A stretch of DNA of 64,000 nucleotides, taken from NCBI GenBank assembly GCA_031761405.1, contig JASEVX010000006.1, positions 25,863,097-25,927,096 on the forward strand. Direction: 5' to 3'. Position 1 is the stretch's first letter. Each line of letters starts with the position of its first letter. The stretch comes from Serripes groenlandicus (Eukaryota; Mollusca; Bivalvia; Cardiida; Cardiidae). Of this stretch, positions 24,341 through 39,300 are shown one piece after another. The notes under the pieces were generated by a model. The model was not told where the DNA came from, did no database searches, and saw only the letters and a list, made by a program, of their open reading frames with translations. The translations under genes and the position numbers were made by a program.

Positions 24341-27300
24341 TTAACTTTTTCCTTTAAACAACTTCTTCTCCCTAACCACTTGGCCAATTTGGTTGAAACT
24401 TCATGGGAAGCATCCTCTCAATGTCCTCTACTAAATTCCTTCAATTTTTTTTTATCCATTCAAAATTCTGGTTTCCATGGCAACCGAAAGAAAAAAATAG
24501 TGAGAACTTAAAAAATCTTCTTCTCCGAAAGTGTCAGGCCGATTTTCAAATAATTTTGTAGAAATGTTCCTTGGGTGACCCTTTATTAGATTCCTTCAAG
24601 AAATTTTGATTGGGCGAAAAACATGGCCGCCAGGGGGCGGGGCTTTTTTGCCTTATATAGCTATAGTGAAAACTTAAATAATCTTCTTCTCAAAAAGTGT
24701 TCAGCAGATTTTCAAATAATTATGTAGAAATGTTCCGTGGGTGACCCTCTATCAGATTCCTTCAAGCCATGTTGATTGGTAAAAAAACATGGCCGTCACA
24801 GGGCGGGGCTATTTTGCCTATATGGCTAAAGAGCAAACTTAAAAAATCTTCTCCTCCAAAAGTGTCTGGCCGATTTTCAAATAATTTTGTAAAAATGTTC
24901 CTTGTGTGAACCTTAATTAGATTCCTTCAAGAAATGTTGATTGGGCGAAAAACATGGCCGCCAGGGGGCGGGGCTTTTTTGCGTTATATAGCTATAGTGA
25001 AAACTTAAAACATCTTCTTCTCCGAAAGTGTTCAGCCGATTTTCAAATAATTTTGTAGAAATGTTCATTGGGTGACCCTCTATCAGATTCCTTCAAGCCA
25101 TGTTGATTGGTCGAAAAACATGGCCGCCAGAGGGCGGGGCTATTTTGACTTATATAACCATAGTGAAAACTTAAAAAATCTTCTCCTCCGAAAGTGTCAG
25201 GCATATTTTCAAATAATTTTGCAGAAACATTCCTTTGGTGACACTCTACAAGATTCCTTTAAGCCATGGTGGTTGGTAAAAAAAATAGCCACCACGGGGC
25301 AGGGCTGTTTGGAGATTTTATTTTTGCCTTATGGCCGTGGAGCGATACTGGCCCTCTTGGGCCTCTTGTTTTATTTATATTTTCCAATTGGTCAGAAATT
25401 AACTGAGATTTGCAATAACCTTATATAGCAAGGTCACACATCATGTCATGTTATTGGCAATATCCTCCTTTTTATAACTCTAAAATATCATATCAGATAC
25501 AAAGTACAAACATTTACCTGTTTTTGCAGTTATCTCTTATAAAACAATGTGACGGCATTTGAAATTTAATTTTAAATGCAAAGTTGATTTTTTTTTGGAG
25601 TAATTTCTCCATTTTCCATAATAATGTCTTAAACTGACATTCACTTGGTATACTGCTTGATGTTCTTATAAACCATGACTTATTTCATATTAACAGGATT
25701 ACAAGAGTTGGCCAGTGAATGTTTGTATGTACTCAGCCAGGAGCAGAATTTGAAGTCAGTCATGTTGTTGTCTGCTTGTAAAAATGGAATGTTACCGGTA
25801 ACCACTTTTTTATCACACATATTTTATTTTCAACTTGAACAAAGAAAGTAAATGATTGTTACAAATACATTTTCATATGACAAAAAGTAGTTTAACCCTT
25901 TCCCTCATATGACAATTCTGCAGCAGACGACTTTGAACATATTTTGTCAAAAATTGGAAAATCTCTATAATTGAATGGATAACCTATGACTAAAAGTGGA
26001 AAACATTGTGTCAAAAGGAGAAATTGCTCGTTTTGAGCAATTTCTCTTTTTGTCGCTATGTTTTCAAAAAACCGTCTGCTGCAGAGGTGTCAGAAAGCGT
26101 CTATATGAGGGAAAGGGTTAAAAGCTTCAAATGCACTGTGCAGAAATAGTATTGATTATGTATAGGTTTTTGTAAAGGTACACAATTCATGAAATGAATT
26201 TCAGATAGCTCATATTTTACAGATACATAAGTCCATTTTTTTTTGTCCCCTTCCCATTACGATTTCTAAACAAGTTTTTTGTAGATGTGCCAAATGTCAT
26301 CTACATAAGGGAAGAAAAGACACGATTATTTATTCACAGGCAACAGAATGTCTGATAGAACTGGGAGCAGATGTCAACATTGGCGAAGGTTCAAGCACAC
26401 CACTGTATATAGCTGTATGTAACAAACGGGAGGATGTAGTTAAGCTCATCATTAAACAGGTAAACTCCCTCAAAACTTTGTTTCTGGAACAGATAGCTTT
26501 AAAAAAACATATTTCATGAACTTTACAATTATATTCAGGTTTCTTGCTTAAATTTGCAAGAAGGACTGTCCCTATTTGAAAATCTTTCACGCTAAGGTAC
26601 CTTTGGTTTAAAAATATATTTGTCTACTATTGCAAGTGTTGTATCTTTGTTGTTTGGTATGTCAAATCACCTAGTGGTGTCTAAATAAGTGAGATTATTA
26701 GGTGTTTTACCTCAATATCTTTCATATTACCCAACTAAACCCTATGTTTTCGGCACTCAAAAGACGATCATCCTTTTCAATACCCACAACAAAGGATTCG
26801 AATTTCAAATAAAGATTATAGAACAAGAAATATACCCATTAATGATTATGTTGAGCATTGGTTCGCGATCACGATTGTTTAAATTATGTCACTGGTTTCA
26901 AAACTTTACTACATCTGGTAAACAGGTGTCAGGCCATATGGAGATCATACAATTATGGCATAGAAGCATTTGAATTATAAGTTTTTTTATGTTAAATCAG
27001 GTGAGCAACAAAGTACTATCATGGTTCTCTTGTGTTAACCCTTTCCCTCATACGACAATTCTACAGCAGACGACTTTGAACATATTTTGTCAAAAAATAG
27101 AAAATCTCTATAATTGAATGGATAACCTATGACTAAAAGTGGTAAACATTGTGGCAAAAGGAGAAATTGCTCTTCGATTGAACACAATGTGTCACTTGCC
27201 AATATGACAGTAAGTGGAAGTATGACAACAACAGACCAGACGGATGATCCCTATGTGTCCCACTGCCATGCTAGGTGACACAATAACATGTCTAAGTATG

Positions 27301-30300
27301 GACCGACTAAACATTGTTTACCACGTACAAACTATCTGCAGCCGACGACTTTGAAAACTCCCTTTAACCCTTTCCCTCATACGACAATTCTGCAGCAGAC
27401 GACTGAACATATTTTGTCCAAAAATAGAAAATCTCGTTTTGAGCAATTTCTTCTTTTGTCACTATGTTTTCAAAAAGCCGCCTGCTGCAGAGGCGTCAGA
27501 GATCATCTATATATGAGGGAAAGGGTTAACAGTTAATTCTCATTTTAACAGGATATTCAAGACATGCTGACATCATTGAGGAAAAGCCTGGAGCAAGATT
27601 CAGATAAAATCACTGGATTTCTCTTACAAGAAATAGGCTATGATAAAAATGGTAAATTATATTCTTTTTAACATTTTTCACCTATAAACTCTTTTTGACG
27701 CACTTGAAAACATTGTGCCAAAAGGAGAAAATTGTTCATTATGATCATTTCTCCTTTTGCCTTAATGTTTTCCACTTTATAAAATAGTTCTGCTTTCATT
27801 TTTTGCTCGACTGGCTCAGTTGAGCTTATGCGATCGTTTATTGTTGGTCATGCCTGCATGGGCCATAGTGTCAGTATGTGTGTTAATATTTTGCTTCAAA
27901 CAACTTATCCTCTGTAACCACTGGGTCACTTGTGATCAAACCTCATATGTATCATCCACTTGACGGCTTCTCATAACTTCTTCAAATGTTTTGGATACAA
28001 ACAGAATTTGTTTTCATGGTAATTGAAAGAAAAAGATTTAAACATTTTCTCTTAAACCATTTGGTAGATTTTTAAATAAGTATGTGTAAAAGTTCCTTTG
28101 TTGACTCACTTCTAGATTCCTTCAAGCCAATTTGATTGGTAAAAAAACATTGCTAACATGGGGCATGGCAATTTTGCCTAATACAGACAGCGAGCTGTTT
28201 TGCCTTATATGGATATAGGGAAATCTTTGAAAAAAATCTTCCAAATCATCATGCTGATTGGTCTAATAATATGGCTGCCAGGGGCATATGGATGTTTCAT
28301 CATATAATATTATAATAAACAAAATCTTCTCGGATATAAATATGCGGCAGATTTTTAAATAATCTTTTAGCAATCTTCCTTGTGTGACCATCTGCATGAT
28401 TCTTTCAAGTCATGTTTATCAGTCTAAAATACATTGCTGCATGATGGCAGGGCTGTTTTGATTTTTATGACATAAGTTCAATATAGGGTAGGATTATTTT
28501 TTCCATCTTTGTAGTGGAGCAATATTGACCCTGTTGGGCATCTTACTATAAATTATCATAAAATAAATCTTTTAACCCTTTCCCTCATACGACAATTCTG
28601 CAGCAGACGACTTTGAACATATTTTGTCAAAACATAGAAAATCTCCATAATTGATTGGATAACCTATGATAAAAAGTGGAAAACATTGTGGCAAAAGGAG
28701 AAATTGCACGTTTTGTGCAATTTCTTCTTTTGTCACTATGTTTTCAAAAAGCTGTCTGCTGCAGAGGCGTCAGAAAGCGTCTATATGAGGGAAAGGGTTA
28801 ATCAGAGGATAATTAATCTTTGTTTGTTGTAACTGTTAACCTGTTATGACATTTAAAGTATTGCCTGCTTTGTAAAGCATTAAAGGAAAAAGTATAAAAT
28901 TTGATTTTTTTTAGTTTGTCTGATTTTTGAAGAAAAAAAGTTGGGATATTGTGATTCCCTTAGCGTCTGCTTGTGCTGCATTGTTACAAAACTTTTACCT
29001 TACCTCATAACTCAATTTTTTTTTAAACATTTTCAAATGAAACTTGGTACACATGTACACATGTTCCTAGGAACAATACGCATGTCTTTACCAAGTCATA
29101 TAACTTTAATAATTATTCAGTAATGCCTCTTTTTCGACTTAATAGAAAAAAGCAGACAAGCCTTGCATTTCACTAGCGGCGCTCTTGTTTATATATATCT
29201 ATATCATTTATCTGATTTAATATACATACATTTAACCCTTTCCAACATACAGGTGCTTTCTGACACCTCTGCTGCAGACGACTTTAGTAAACATTGTGGC
29301 AAAAGGAGAAATTGCTCATAGTGTCCCTGAAAAATTTGGTTAAATTTGCTTATAGCTTTTTCTTAATTACAAACCTTAATTATTTATGTTTACTCATGTG
29401 AGCGATATAGGTCAATCATTTTGCTTTATTTTGTTTCATCCAAAGCTGGTATGATCAACTGGTCGGGTCTAAAGCTTAATCAACTGAAATCTTCCTGGAT
29501 TTTGACAACACTCACTAACAAACCTCACCTGGATTTTGATACAGGTAAGTTTAACATAATTTGTATTTACCATTTCCCACATGTAGACACAGGAGATTTT
29601 TAAAAACGTAGTGTTAAAAGGAGTAAATTTTCATTCTGAGCATTTTTAGCTATCATGAGTTTTCTAATCACTTGTCATCTGTCATCAATTATTCAAAAGA
29701 TGTCTCCTACTAGACCACTGGGTCATTTTCACTTAATCTTTTCATAAATGGTCCTAATATGGTCCCCTTCGAATTTCAAATGAAACATGGTACACATGTT
29801 CCTAGGAACAATACACATGTCTATACTAAGTCACTTAACTCTGGCTTTAACCCTTTCCCTCATATAGACGCTTTCTGACGCCTCTGCAGCAGACAGCGTT
29901 TTGAAAACATAGTGACAAAAGAAGAAATTGCACAAAACGTGCAATTTCTCCTTTTGCCACAATGTTTTCCACCTTTTGTCATATGTTATCCATTCAATTA
30001 TGGAGATTTTCTATGTTTTGACAAAATACGTTTAAAGTCGTCTGCTACAGAATTGTCATATGAGGGAAAGGGTTAATGATTATTCAGTAATGCTCCTTTT
30101 TCGACTAAGAACGGAAGAGCGTCCGTGTTCACTCTGTGGCGCTCTTGTTGTTGTTTTTAAGTATTTCTTGTTTAACAGAAATAGCCCAGTCGCGGCACTA
30201 CGGTCATGGTGGAGTGCCCTTGGGCAAGGCACATTTTCTAGCCTAGTACTGGTTTGTTTACCCAGGGATCATGAATAATTAAATTTAATTGCGAGCTAAA

Positions 30301-33300
30301 TGACCTTAGCTGTCGATGCGCCATAAAACAATATACATTCATTTAACAGAAATAGGGCGAGACTACCTGGACAAAATAAAGAACAGTGAGTGGAGGAGAA
30401 AACAGAGACGACAATTGTCCAAGTCTAAAAGCGACTCATCTTTACGCCTGGCCATGAGACTTAGAAACAAGCTGGCTGTCAATGCAGAGAAGCAGACCAT
30501 TGAAGAAAATGTACCCTCATCACCTAAAACAGCCATGAGTAAGACTGCTTATCGATATTGATTTCCTTCAATTGTATCGTAAAAAAGGTCTTGTTGAATC
30601 TGTTTGTCATGGGATAAAGGGCATCAAAAATGTCTTCAAATAACATAAATTATATTATACAGAGCTCTAGATAAGGGGTGTTTTGCATGTTGTAAAATCT
30701 TTATTCGACCCTCTAACCCTATGATGTGTGTACTTAAAAGAATCGTCTCAATGAGACGTTTCTTTTGAGTACACACATCATAGGGTTTTGTTGGACTTTA
30801 AGAGATATATTGTGAGGAAAAGAGCTGTGTACTGCTCCTTATCTGTAGCTCTGATTATATAATCCAAACAATCAATTTCATCCAAACATTACTGGAATGT
30901 TCCCCAGGTGATCCTCTTTGAAAATAGCTAAAATTACTTAATTTCATAAAGAACACTGGTTGCTATCAACCAAATGTATAAAAATCTACTCTCTAGAAAT
31001 CTTTCCCTTATTTAACAAATCTGCAACAGACTTATAAATATAAGAACATCTGGAAAAAAAATGTTAAATTTCTGTAAATGAAAAAATCTGAAATCATTGT
31101 GAGAAACGAAGAAATTGTTCATTATGCGCAATCTACTTTTGCATTGAATGTTTTCAAAAGTTGTTTTGTACAGATGCATCAAATAGCGTCTGTAATCAGG
31201 AAAGGGTTAAACTTCTTAACCAATGATAACATTTCTTTTTCTGGTTGATCCTAATGTGACCTGTAATGTATCGGCCAAGTCCAATTTCCATTCAAATTGC
31301 CTTGGTTATTGTAGAGTTGTGGTCTATTGACAGTTGTTTGCACCCATGTTCCACAATACTTCCAGCTCTTTAATAAAAGTATGCATTCCAGTTGTCCAGA
31401 TATTTTTTTGCCACTGATGTTTTTAAAATAAAAAAACAAAAAAACAATAAAGTTTTATACCAGGTAAATGATGAAGTTTCAAGGATTGTATCTTTTTCAG
31501 TTGTACCAAATATTTCTCCGTTCCATACCCGCCGAATCTACACAAGATCACAAAGCTATGAAGCAATGGGACCTTCGCGAAGCCCAAACATTAGCCGGCG
31601 ACCAACTCTTCCCACAATTACTGCCTTCCCTCCAGAAATTCTAGGTAAAGCTCTCCTTTTTCAACAAAATTCAAGCCACTTTATAACCTTAGAATATTTA
31701 ATTTTTTAATGACAATTATAATAGAATTTCTTAATGTTCAATATCTTGTTTTTCCATAATAGAATGTTAAACTCTTTCCCACATACAAGAAATCTTCAGC
31801 AGTCATCTATGAAACCATACCAGTCAAAATATAGAAAATCTTTATAAAAGACAGTATAATTATTAAGGTTCCTTGCTGCACTTATGTCAAATTTCCTTTA
31901 ATGTTTTGAACACTTAGTTAATAACATTTTTCATTTATAGTGACTTAAGATATTTTTACCAAGGCATCTTCAAAGCTGTCTGCTGCAGATTTGATATTGT
32001 CGGAAAGGGAAACACAAAACATCTGCAGCAGACAACTGAAAATATCTAGGCAAACATAAGGTAAGTTCCTATAAATGACAGAATAATTATTTAGTTAGGT
32101 TAAAATCATTGGAGTGAAAAGGGTATACATGTATAAGTGAGAAATGGTCAAGAGGCATATTTTTTGCTGCTTGCCAAATAGTTAATTCTGCACTGCAAGA
32201 GTAAACATATTCCAAGAACGAGGCATATTTGTTTCAATACTTACATCATTGTATATTCTGCTCAGAATTCAATCTTTCACCTACGGAAGAAGAAGTATGG
32301 AAACAAACGACTGTTACCGGTGCAGATGTACCCTATAGTCATAACGATCCGAGACAACAGATTACAGATTCAACAGAGGAGAAAAATCAACTAACGGTGG
32401 GCGATGAAAGTAAGTACATAATGAGACACACAAGGTTACCTCTCTTTCCACACAATCAATCTGCAGGTCAAAGGGAAGCAATTCATTTTACATAGGCGAC
32501 CATTGTAGCATTATGGGTTATGGTTCTTTCCCAACATCTCAATGAAGCCACAAACCTGTATTAAATCAAAGTCCATTCTTATATCTACCATTACAGCACC
32601 AGAAACTCAGGGCTCATCCTACCATTTTTTTAGCTATGACGACAAATGATAGGTCGCCCTTATCCCGCACTGAATTTCACTTTAAATTTCAGAAAATACA
32701 GGATGTTCTAAAAAATACTCTGAAGGTGTCAATACAGTCAAAAGCAGACCAGGGTTTGGTTACAAATCGATCACAGGATAATATAGTTTTCAAAAAAAGA
32801 ATTCAACTTTCAGCAAAATCATTATTGTCCAATGGGTGACAATTTCAGTCTTACATATTCATCTGAGATCCCCTGGACAAAATTGTCTTCCTGGCAAGCC
32901 GATCCGATTTACTTCCCTTTGACCTGCAGCAGATGACTTCCCTAACATCTTGGCAAAATTATCGTTTTCCAAAAGGGTGGACGTTTAGGGAGCTAAGAAA
33001 AAAACCGGTTCTTGATAAAATATCCTATTGCACTAGAACCTTATCGTAAGTTTTTAGGAAATGTCTTTTCCACAAAGGCATCAGGTCATATGACTCAAAT
33101 GACACTAGCGTCACAAGCAAATAAAGCTCTGTTTTCTTTAAAAAACTTATTCGACAAAATTTGGAAGAGTACCTAGCAAAATCGTGTTGAAGATATTTGA
33201 ATCGAAAATAACGCCTTCTATACTTAATTTTGGTGTAAAAGTCTGGGGTTTTCATCCAGCACCGGCAATAGCGTGATTGCATCTGTCATTTTGTAAATAT

Positions 33301-36300
33301 ATAGTGGGCATATCTAGTTAATCTTTATATGCATTTGCATATAATGAGTAAGGGCGTTACACTTAATACATAATGAGATACAAAAGACTACATATATACT
33401 GGTTTTGCCTGCTTTAAATATCTAACCAAAGTATTAGTTACATTGCAGTTACAGTGGAAACAGTCTTTGGCTCAGTCAGTTGAAAATCTATTATATGTCA
33501 TTGCTTTGGAAATGTCTGGTTAAACCAAGGTGCCAAGAATGAAAACAAGTTTTTGCATTTATTCATGTAATGAAGCTTTGACATTTACAAACAGAAAATT
33601 TCACGCTAATTTAAAAGGTTCAAATAAGCTCCGTTTTTATATTTAAACTTAAAACAGATGATTTTCACACACATTGACACAAAATATGAAATATGAATAA
33701 AGTTGAAATCATTCTTAAATCATTATGAGCAATTTCTCCCCTACCATGATGTTTTAAAAAATAATGTCAAAAGGTGTTTATGATTTTGGAAAGGGTTAAG
33801 TTAATTATATATTTTTCTAATATAACAGGCCCATGGTTAAGGAAAAGGTGTAAATCCCCAGCGTATTCCACATCGAGTGAAGACAGTTTTACTTTCAAAT
33901 TAACAGCTGTTAGAAAGGTAAATAAATTGTGCCCCCCTTCAAAGAAGATGGGGTGTATTGCTTTGTACATGTTGGTTGGTTGGTTAGTCTGTCTGTAGAC
34001 CAAAGTATGTCTGATTGATAACTGTATAATGCTTGGACCTACAGTACTCCAACTTGGCATGGATGATGGGCTTGACCAGTAGATGATACAATCCCTATTG
34101 ACTTTGAGGTCATTTGTTCAAAGGTCAAGGTCACAGTGACCTTGCACTGAAAAAGCTTGTCTGATTTATGACTGTATTATGCTTAGACCTACAGTACTCA
34201 AACTTGGCAAGGAGGATGGGCTTGACCAGCAGACGACCCATTTTGACTCTGAGGTCATCTGTTCAAAGGTCAAGGTCACAGTGACCTTGAACACAAAAAG
34301 CTTGTCCAATTGATAACTGGATAATGCTTGGACCTACACTAGTCATACTTTGTAAGGAGGTTGAACATGATCAGTAGATGAACTTTATTGAGGTCATCAC
34401 AATGTTTTCCACTTTTAGTCATAGGTTATCCATTCAATTATAGAGATTTTCAATTTTTTGACAAAATATGTTCAAAGTTGTCTGCTGCAGAATTGTCGTA
34501 TGAGGGAAAGGGTTAAAGAATATGCTTCACTTATCATCTTCTTATTTTTATATGACCGTTTCTTAAAAACGGTACATATTATGGTATGGTCATGTCCCTC
34601 CCTCCGTCCGTCCGTTCGGGTTTTCCGCACTTTTTTCTTACATACTTTGAGCTATTGAGCTGAAATTTTGTATAAGGCTTAGTAGTGATGTGTCACAGAT
34701 CAAGTTCATATTTCCTGGGATTTCGTCATTTTTTGAATGAGTTATGCCCCTTTTTGGACTTAGAATATTTTTTTTCCGCACTTTTTTTCTACATGCTTTG
34801 ATGTATTGAGCTGAAATTATGTATATGGCTTTGTAATCAAGTGTTACAGATCAAGTTCACATTTCCTCGAATTTCGTCAATTTTTGAATGAGTTATGCCC
34901 CGTTTTGGACTTAGAATATTTGTGTTCCGCACTTTTTTTCTACACGCTTTAATGTATTGAGCTGAAATTTTGTATATGGCTTTGTAATCAAGTGTCACAG
35001 ATCAAGTTCACATTTCCTTGAATTTCGTCAATTTTTGAATGAGTTATGCCCCTTTTTTGACTTAGAATATTGGTTTTCCGCACTTTTTTCCTACATACTT
35101 TGAGCTATTGACCTGAAATTGTGTATATGGCTTTGTAATCATGTGTCACAGATCAAGATCACATTTCCTCGGATTTCGTCAATTTTTGAATGAGTTATTC
35201 CCCTTTTTATACGACCGTTTTTTAAAAACGATCCGTATTATGGTATCGTCATGTCCGTCCGTCCGTCCGTCCGTCCGTCCGTTCGGGTTTTCCGCACTTT
35301 TTTCTTACATACTTTGAGCTATTGAGCTGAAATTTTGTATAAGGCTTTGTAGTGATGTGTCACAGATCAAGTTCATATTTCCTGGGATTTCGTCAATTTT
35401 TGAATGAGTTATGCCCCTTTTTGGACTTAGAATATTGGTTTTCCGCACTTTTTTCTTACATACTTTGAGCTATTGATCTGAAATTGTGTATTAGGCTTTG
35501 TAGTGATATGTCACAGATCAAGTTCATATTTCCTGGGATTTCGTCAATTTTTGAATGAGTTATGCCCCTTTTTGGACTTAGAATATTTGTTAGAATATTT
35601 GTTTTCCGCACTTTTTTTCTACATGCTTTGATCTATTGAGCTGAAATTATGTATATGGCTTTGTAATCAAGTGTCACAGATCAAGTTCACATTTCCTCGG
35701 ATTTCGTCAATTTTTGAATGAGTTATGCCCCTTTTTGGACTTAGAATATTTGTCAATTTCTGCATGAGTTATGCATTTTTCATAGTTTCCCATTATTCTT
35801 TAACAACTTATTCCTGAACGACTTTATTAACTTTTTACAAACAAACAATATATCAAAACAAAGAGGAAACTTACAAAGAAGTTCCTGACGGGCGTATTAT
35901 GTACCGTTTGCGGTACTCTTGTTGGACTTAGAATATTTGTCAATTTCTGCATTAGTTACAAAGAAGTTTCTGACGGGCGTATTATGTACCGTTTGCAGTA
36001 CTCTTGTTGATATATTTCAGATCTCAGAACCAGATGTAAGTCACAATACTAATATGTTGCTCCAACGCCGAAAAACTCTGGGCACAATTACAGGTATGGT
36101 AATTCTTATTTAATTTCACTCTAAAATGTAATTCATTCCAAATATTTACCCTTTCCCAATTCGCAGACATATTTTTTATGCATCCGCATCAATTTGATTA
36201 TTGAAAACGGTGGGAAAAAAGGAGAATTTGTTTATGACAAGCGATTCCTCCCTTTGCCATGTTTTCATAATTCAGTAATTATGCTATCAGATTTGTCAAA

Positions 36301-39300
36301 ATTTGATATTACAGTTAACTTACCCTTTAGTCAAGTTTGATTGATTAATTGGGGTTTAACGCCGTCTTCAACAATTTTTCAGTCATATCATGGCGGCGAG
36401 TTCACCTACTCATATGTTTCTTGGCTTTCTCACACCAGTACTTTATACAACATTCTTTCTGAGCAACTGGCTGCTTTTCCACATAGACTGAAAGCCCATT
36501 GGTGGAAGACAAATGACGCTTGTCACAATGACTTTTGTCAAACGTCGAAAAGAATGTTCGCCGAGCTGGGGTTCGAACTCACAACCCCTGGATTGACAGC
36601 CCACATCGCTACCCACTGAGCTGCCGGACCTTTTAGTCAAGCTTAAATGCTATTATTAAGTTATTTATTTTAACTCCTTTCCCGCAAACAGAGGGGTCAG
36701 AAAGCATCTACATGAGGGATAGGCTTTATATTGAGACAACCAAAATAGAGCATAAATGTATCACATGCCGGGGTCACTTGACATTTTGTCTTTTTCTTTC
36801 TCACGCCAATTCTCCATACAATATCATTTTTGTCAATCATTGAAAAGAATCAATGGCCGAGCCAAGATTTGACCTTTTGACCTCTCGATTGAAGTTACCA
36901 ACTGAGTTATCTAGGCTTACAAAGAACGCCTCGGTCTTTGTATACAACAATGCCAAAAACTTAAGAAGTTGCTTAAGATTGATCTGTGATTAAGAAACTG
37001 TATACTCCAGGATATGAGTTTTGATCTGATAGATATTACTTCCTAGATCTTGTATGTTAATTTCTCACTTGTAGACTTATTCTGATGCATCTGCAGCAGA
37101 TGACTTTTGAAAACATTGTGGCAAAAGGAGAAATGGCTTATAATGAACAATTTCTCCATTTGCCACAATGTTTGCAACCACATTCAATAACTGCTCTTAC
37201 ATTTAGAGAATTTCCATATTTTTGCCGAGATGTTTCAAAGTCGTCTGCTGCAATTGAAATGGTTAATATCATTTACAGATATAGTTGGAACTCCAACTCT
37301 GCCAACCAAGAACAAGCTGGTACATGTTGATCTGTCAATCACCAGTATACCAGATATACAAGCATTAGTTAGCCTTGACTTAATCACCTATTTTACAAAG
37401 TTGGAATCTGTGGATGCAAGCGGAAATGATATTAAAGAAATTCCAGCCGATTTATTTAAGGTATAGATCTATTTTAAACTTGTATTCCTTGGTGCTTGAC
37501 TTATACAGATATAGTTTTTCCTGATACTAAAGACTTTAAATATTTCATCAGCTGAGGATTTATGAAATACTTTCAGTCAAAAGGTATTTCTAAAAATGAG
37601 CCATTCTTCCTTTTCACTCAATGTTTTTAACTTTATAAAAAAGTTAATAAAAAAGTTAATTTCCATTTTTCCAGATGATAATGTTTTCTTTATAAACTAT
37701 AGTCAAAGCAAACAACTCCAGGCCTTTTTCTAGGTAATTTCGGAACAAGAATTATTGGGTAAATTAAAGCTATATTAGTTTGTGTTTGGGAATACAAAAA
37801 AACAGGATTAACATGACAAAATTGGGAATTCTGCATGATTTTCAAAGACTTTTGCCATTGGACATGGGTCAGAATATCTGACCCGTGGGATGCTTAGGAA
37901 AGGGCCTAAACTTATTTATCAGGTAAATGGTTAACTAACTAAATGAGATGTCCCATGAGAAAACCAACATTGTGGACTCTGCATAAAGTATCAACTCGGA
38001 TCGGCCTAAGCCTGCTGCCTAGGCTAACCCTGACAGACACTTTTCGTCTCCTATAGATTTTCTGTTTCAGGAATTATTACTCTATACCTCTATCCCTTAA
38101 GACGGAATGTGTTGGCCTGGATTAGCATGCGTGGACTTCACAGGCTGATCTGGATCGATACATTACACAGAGGCAATAATGTTGGCTCAAATGAATTATT
38201 TTATTTTCATTTCAGAGTCTTCCAGCCCTATCAAACTTGAACATGTCATCCAATAGTATAGAAACATTTCCCGAGTCAATACTGAAATGTGAACATTTGG
38301 TGCAACTGGACCTAACACATAATAAGGTATGTAAACACATAAGGTCACAATACACCTTATAAATTCCTTCTTTGTTTCCATGTAGAACACCACATATCAT
38401 TGAAAAGAGTTGCCTCTAAAGCTTTAAAACAATCCAAAGAAAATGGGTCATATATTATGCAAGTAAGAATTAACCAGGCGGAAATGGTTACCAACATTTT
38501 GGACCAAATCGGCCCCTGACAAAACCGGTGTTTAGCATTCTCTACTTTCACAACGTCAAAATACTAAAAGTTATCAAGTCAATCATTTCCTGTGCATCCT
38601 ATACACATTTACAATGGATTTAAACTCAATTTCATATATTCAAAGCATTCTGTTTCTTTAGGGACTATTTGGGTGTAGATAAGCATGACAGCGGATGTAT
38701 TTGGCTAGGTTGACCATTATACAGATTACTCATAAATAGAAATTTTGTGTTGCATTCCTTGACGGGGAGACACATAGGGCTTCTTGCTTCTCTAGTTCAT
38801 TTGTATGGCCATCACACTTTCACTTACTGCCATTTTGATGCCCTCACCATAAAGTAGAGCATTTAGGCTTTCTCTTGACTGAATGTCCGTACAAAATAAT
38901 ATCATCACCTTCATGAAAACTCAAGGTCAAAATTGCTATAAATAGCCTTCCTTATGATCAAATGAACGTTATTTCTCTAGCACTTTTCTGCTGCAGAAGC
39001 ATTAGAAAGGGTCTTTATGCGGGAAACGGTTTATCACCCAAGAAAGTTCTGGAGAAATATTTTAATCAGACTTCATTATGTATACATGTACGCATTTTGA
39101 TCTTGACTTAAAAATCTTCAAAGATCAGTTTCTTGTTATGTGGCTCATTGAGTCAATTGTCATAAGTTTTTCTTAATTTGTTACAGATAAAAGAAATAAA
39201 ACTACAGTCCTTTTGTTCGTCCCTGAAAAAATTGTATCTAGCTCACAATAACTTGACTAGTTTACCGAGGGAAATTGGAAGTTACTGTCACAGTTTGAAG

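Larger units (their letters stand above)
33935..34396. repeat. Tandem array with perfect ERE-like palindromes, intron e19-e20
   Basis: Two full ~145-bp units and a broken third: TAATGCTTGGACCTACAGTA, GGGCTTGACCAG and TTCAAAGGTCAAGGTCACAG. The third unit is cut off by a partial TTAA element at about 34397. Confidence 0.82.
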
